Part shown: in pieces, positions 6,094 to 6,408 of the stretch
Layout: every line of letters begins with the position of its first letter
Position numbering within the stretch: the stretch's first letter is position 1
Assembly (NCBI GenBank): GCA_011390135.1
Contig: JAABSZ010000222.1
Location: 1-6,408 of the forward strand
DNA length: 6,408 bases
Origin: JAABSP01 sp011390135
Lineage (GTDB): Bacteria > Desulfobacterota > Desulfobacteria > Desulfobacterales > JAABSP01
Direction: 5' to 3'
Made by a program: the position numbers and the translations under genes
Notes under the pieces: model-generated
What the model was told of the DNA's origin: nothing
Database searches by the model: none
Seen by the model: only the letters and a program-made list of their open reading frames with translations

Positions 6094-6261
6094 CCACCAT
6101 TCACTGTCCATGAACCACCAACCTCTATCCACCATTCACTATCCACGAACCACCATTCACGAACCACCATTCACTATCCACCAACCACTATCCACCAACC
6201 ACTATCCACCAACCACTATCCACCAACCACTATCCACCAACCACTATCCACCAACCACTAT
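6094..6261. repeat. Array of 24 in-phase heptanucleotide units; six perfect 14-bp copies
   Basis: The 168 bases divide exactly into 24 units of 7 bp with no insertion or deletion, consensus [CT]CAC[CTG]A[AT]. Units 13-24 (6178-6261) are six perfect copies of CCACCAACCACTAT. Units 1-12 are a more varied mixture of CCACCAT, TCACTAT, CCACGAA, TCACGAA and relatives. The sequence from 6079 to 6093 resembles a decayed extension. The plus strand is almost free of G and the minus strand almost free of C. The right end overlaps the stop codon of the AOR-family gene. The stretch 5950-6257 otherwise holds no gene. It is not a CRISPR array, because units are contiguous and there are no spacers. Confidence 0.95.
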
Positions 6262-6408
6262 CCACTACTGACATCGGCCAAATCCAGCTCCGCCAGCTTC
6301 TCCGGCGTGGGAATCCCGCTCGATTTGTCCCAGCCCCGGATCTCGTAATACTCGTCCTTCATCTGCTCGAACTTCTCCCTGTCCATGACCTCGCCGGCAT
6401 AGGGCCCC
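6258..6408 (-). CDS. Aldehyde:ferredoxin oxidoreductase family protein, C-terminal end (cut by window edge)
   Basis: The last 50 codons are visible, from 6407 down to the TAG stop at 6260-6258; the start lies beyond the right edge. The sequence EKFEQMKDEYYEIRGWD followed by SGIPTPEKLAELDL is the typical C-terminus of the AOR family: a DEYYELRGWD-type helix, then G-P-T and a closing Leu-rich helix. These proteins carry a tungsten or molybdenum bis-pterin cofactor and a 4Fe-4S cluster and oxidise aldehydes, or, as BamB, take part in benzoyl-CoA reduction. The visible part cannot tell these subtypes apart. The final SSG and stop codon are written in the repeat-array sequence, so the original C-terminus may have been replaced. 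The cofactor-binding parts are outside the window. Confidence 0.82.
   Translation of the reverse strand, partial: GPYAGEVMDREKFEQMKDEYYEIRGWDKSSGIPTPEKLAELDLADVSSG

Noticed and set aside
6094..6261. CRISPR array
   Set aside because: Units are 7 or 14 bp and contiguous, with no spacers, no palindromic repeat and no cas genes.
6085..6348. Plus-strand ORF rich in His, Pro, Thr and Ser
   Set aside because: It is a translation of the heptad array continued into the antisense of the AOR-family gene; there is no ribosome binding site and the composition is dictated by the repeats.

Overview
All supportable genes lie on the minus strand, so the window reads right to left. The products suggest an anaerobic, GC-rich bacterium, most likely from the Desulfobacterota or a similar metabolically anaerobic group. 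They include the tail of an aldehyde:ferredoxin oxidoreductase (AOR) family protein, an oxygen-sensitive radical SAM/SPASM enzyme, a FIST-domain protein, a DUF4242 protein and betaine-type osmolyte transport proteins. The taxonomic placement is inferred from gene content, not from a marker gene.

Layout in transcription order (right to left): (1) 6408-6258 is the C-terminus of an AOR-family protein whose stop codon lies inside a repeat array. (2) 6261-6094 is a striking array of 24 in-phase 7-bp units, of which the gene-proximal 12 form six perfect 14-bp copies. It is followed by a small inverted repeat (6054-6036) and four 9-bp units (6027-5992) carrying the same motif in inverse orientation. 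(3) 5949-5674 is a DUF4242 gene closed by a strong intrinsic terminator (5626-5584) whose stem arm is tandemly duplicated. (4) An extended -10 promoter near 5520 precedes a tight cluster: an unrecognised 66-aa protein (5455-5255), a FIST N/C-domain sensor (5224-4106) and a radical SAM/SPASM protein (4123-3070) that overlaps the FIST gene by 18 bp. (5) After a 145-bp structured leader come a BCCT-family betaine/choline/carnitine carrier (2924-1281), an OpuAC-type periplasmic betaine-binding protein (1249-320) and the first 94 codons of a trypsin-like serine protease (283 to the window edge), all closely spaced.

The transport genes probably bring in glycine betaine or a related quaternary amine. 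It is unusual that the binding protein sits beside a secondary carrier and not beside ABC ATPase and permease genes, although those may lie outside the window. The 66-aa/FIST/radical SAM group has the form of a small-molecule sensor coupled to a peptide- or protein-modifying enzyme. Its function is unknown, and it is the best candidate here for an undescribed system. No terminator is seen between it and the carrier genes, so the whole stretch from 5455 to 1 could be one transcript.

The least explained DNA is the repeat region 5992-6261. Its transcribed strand carries repeated GG tracts that could fold as two-tier G-quadruplexes, and it also carries inverse copies of the heptad that could pair with the array.
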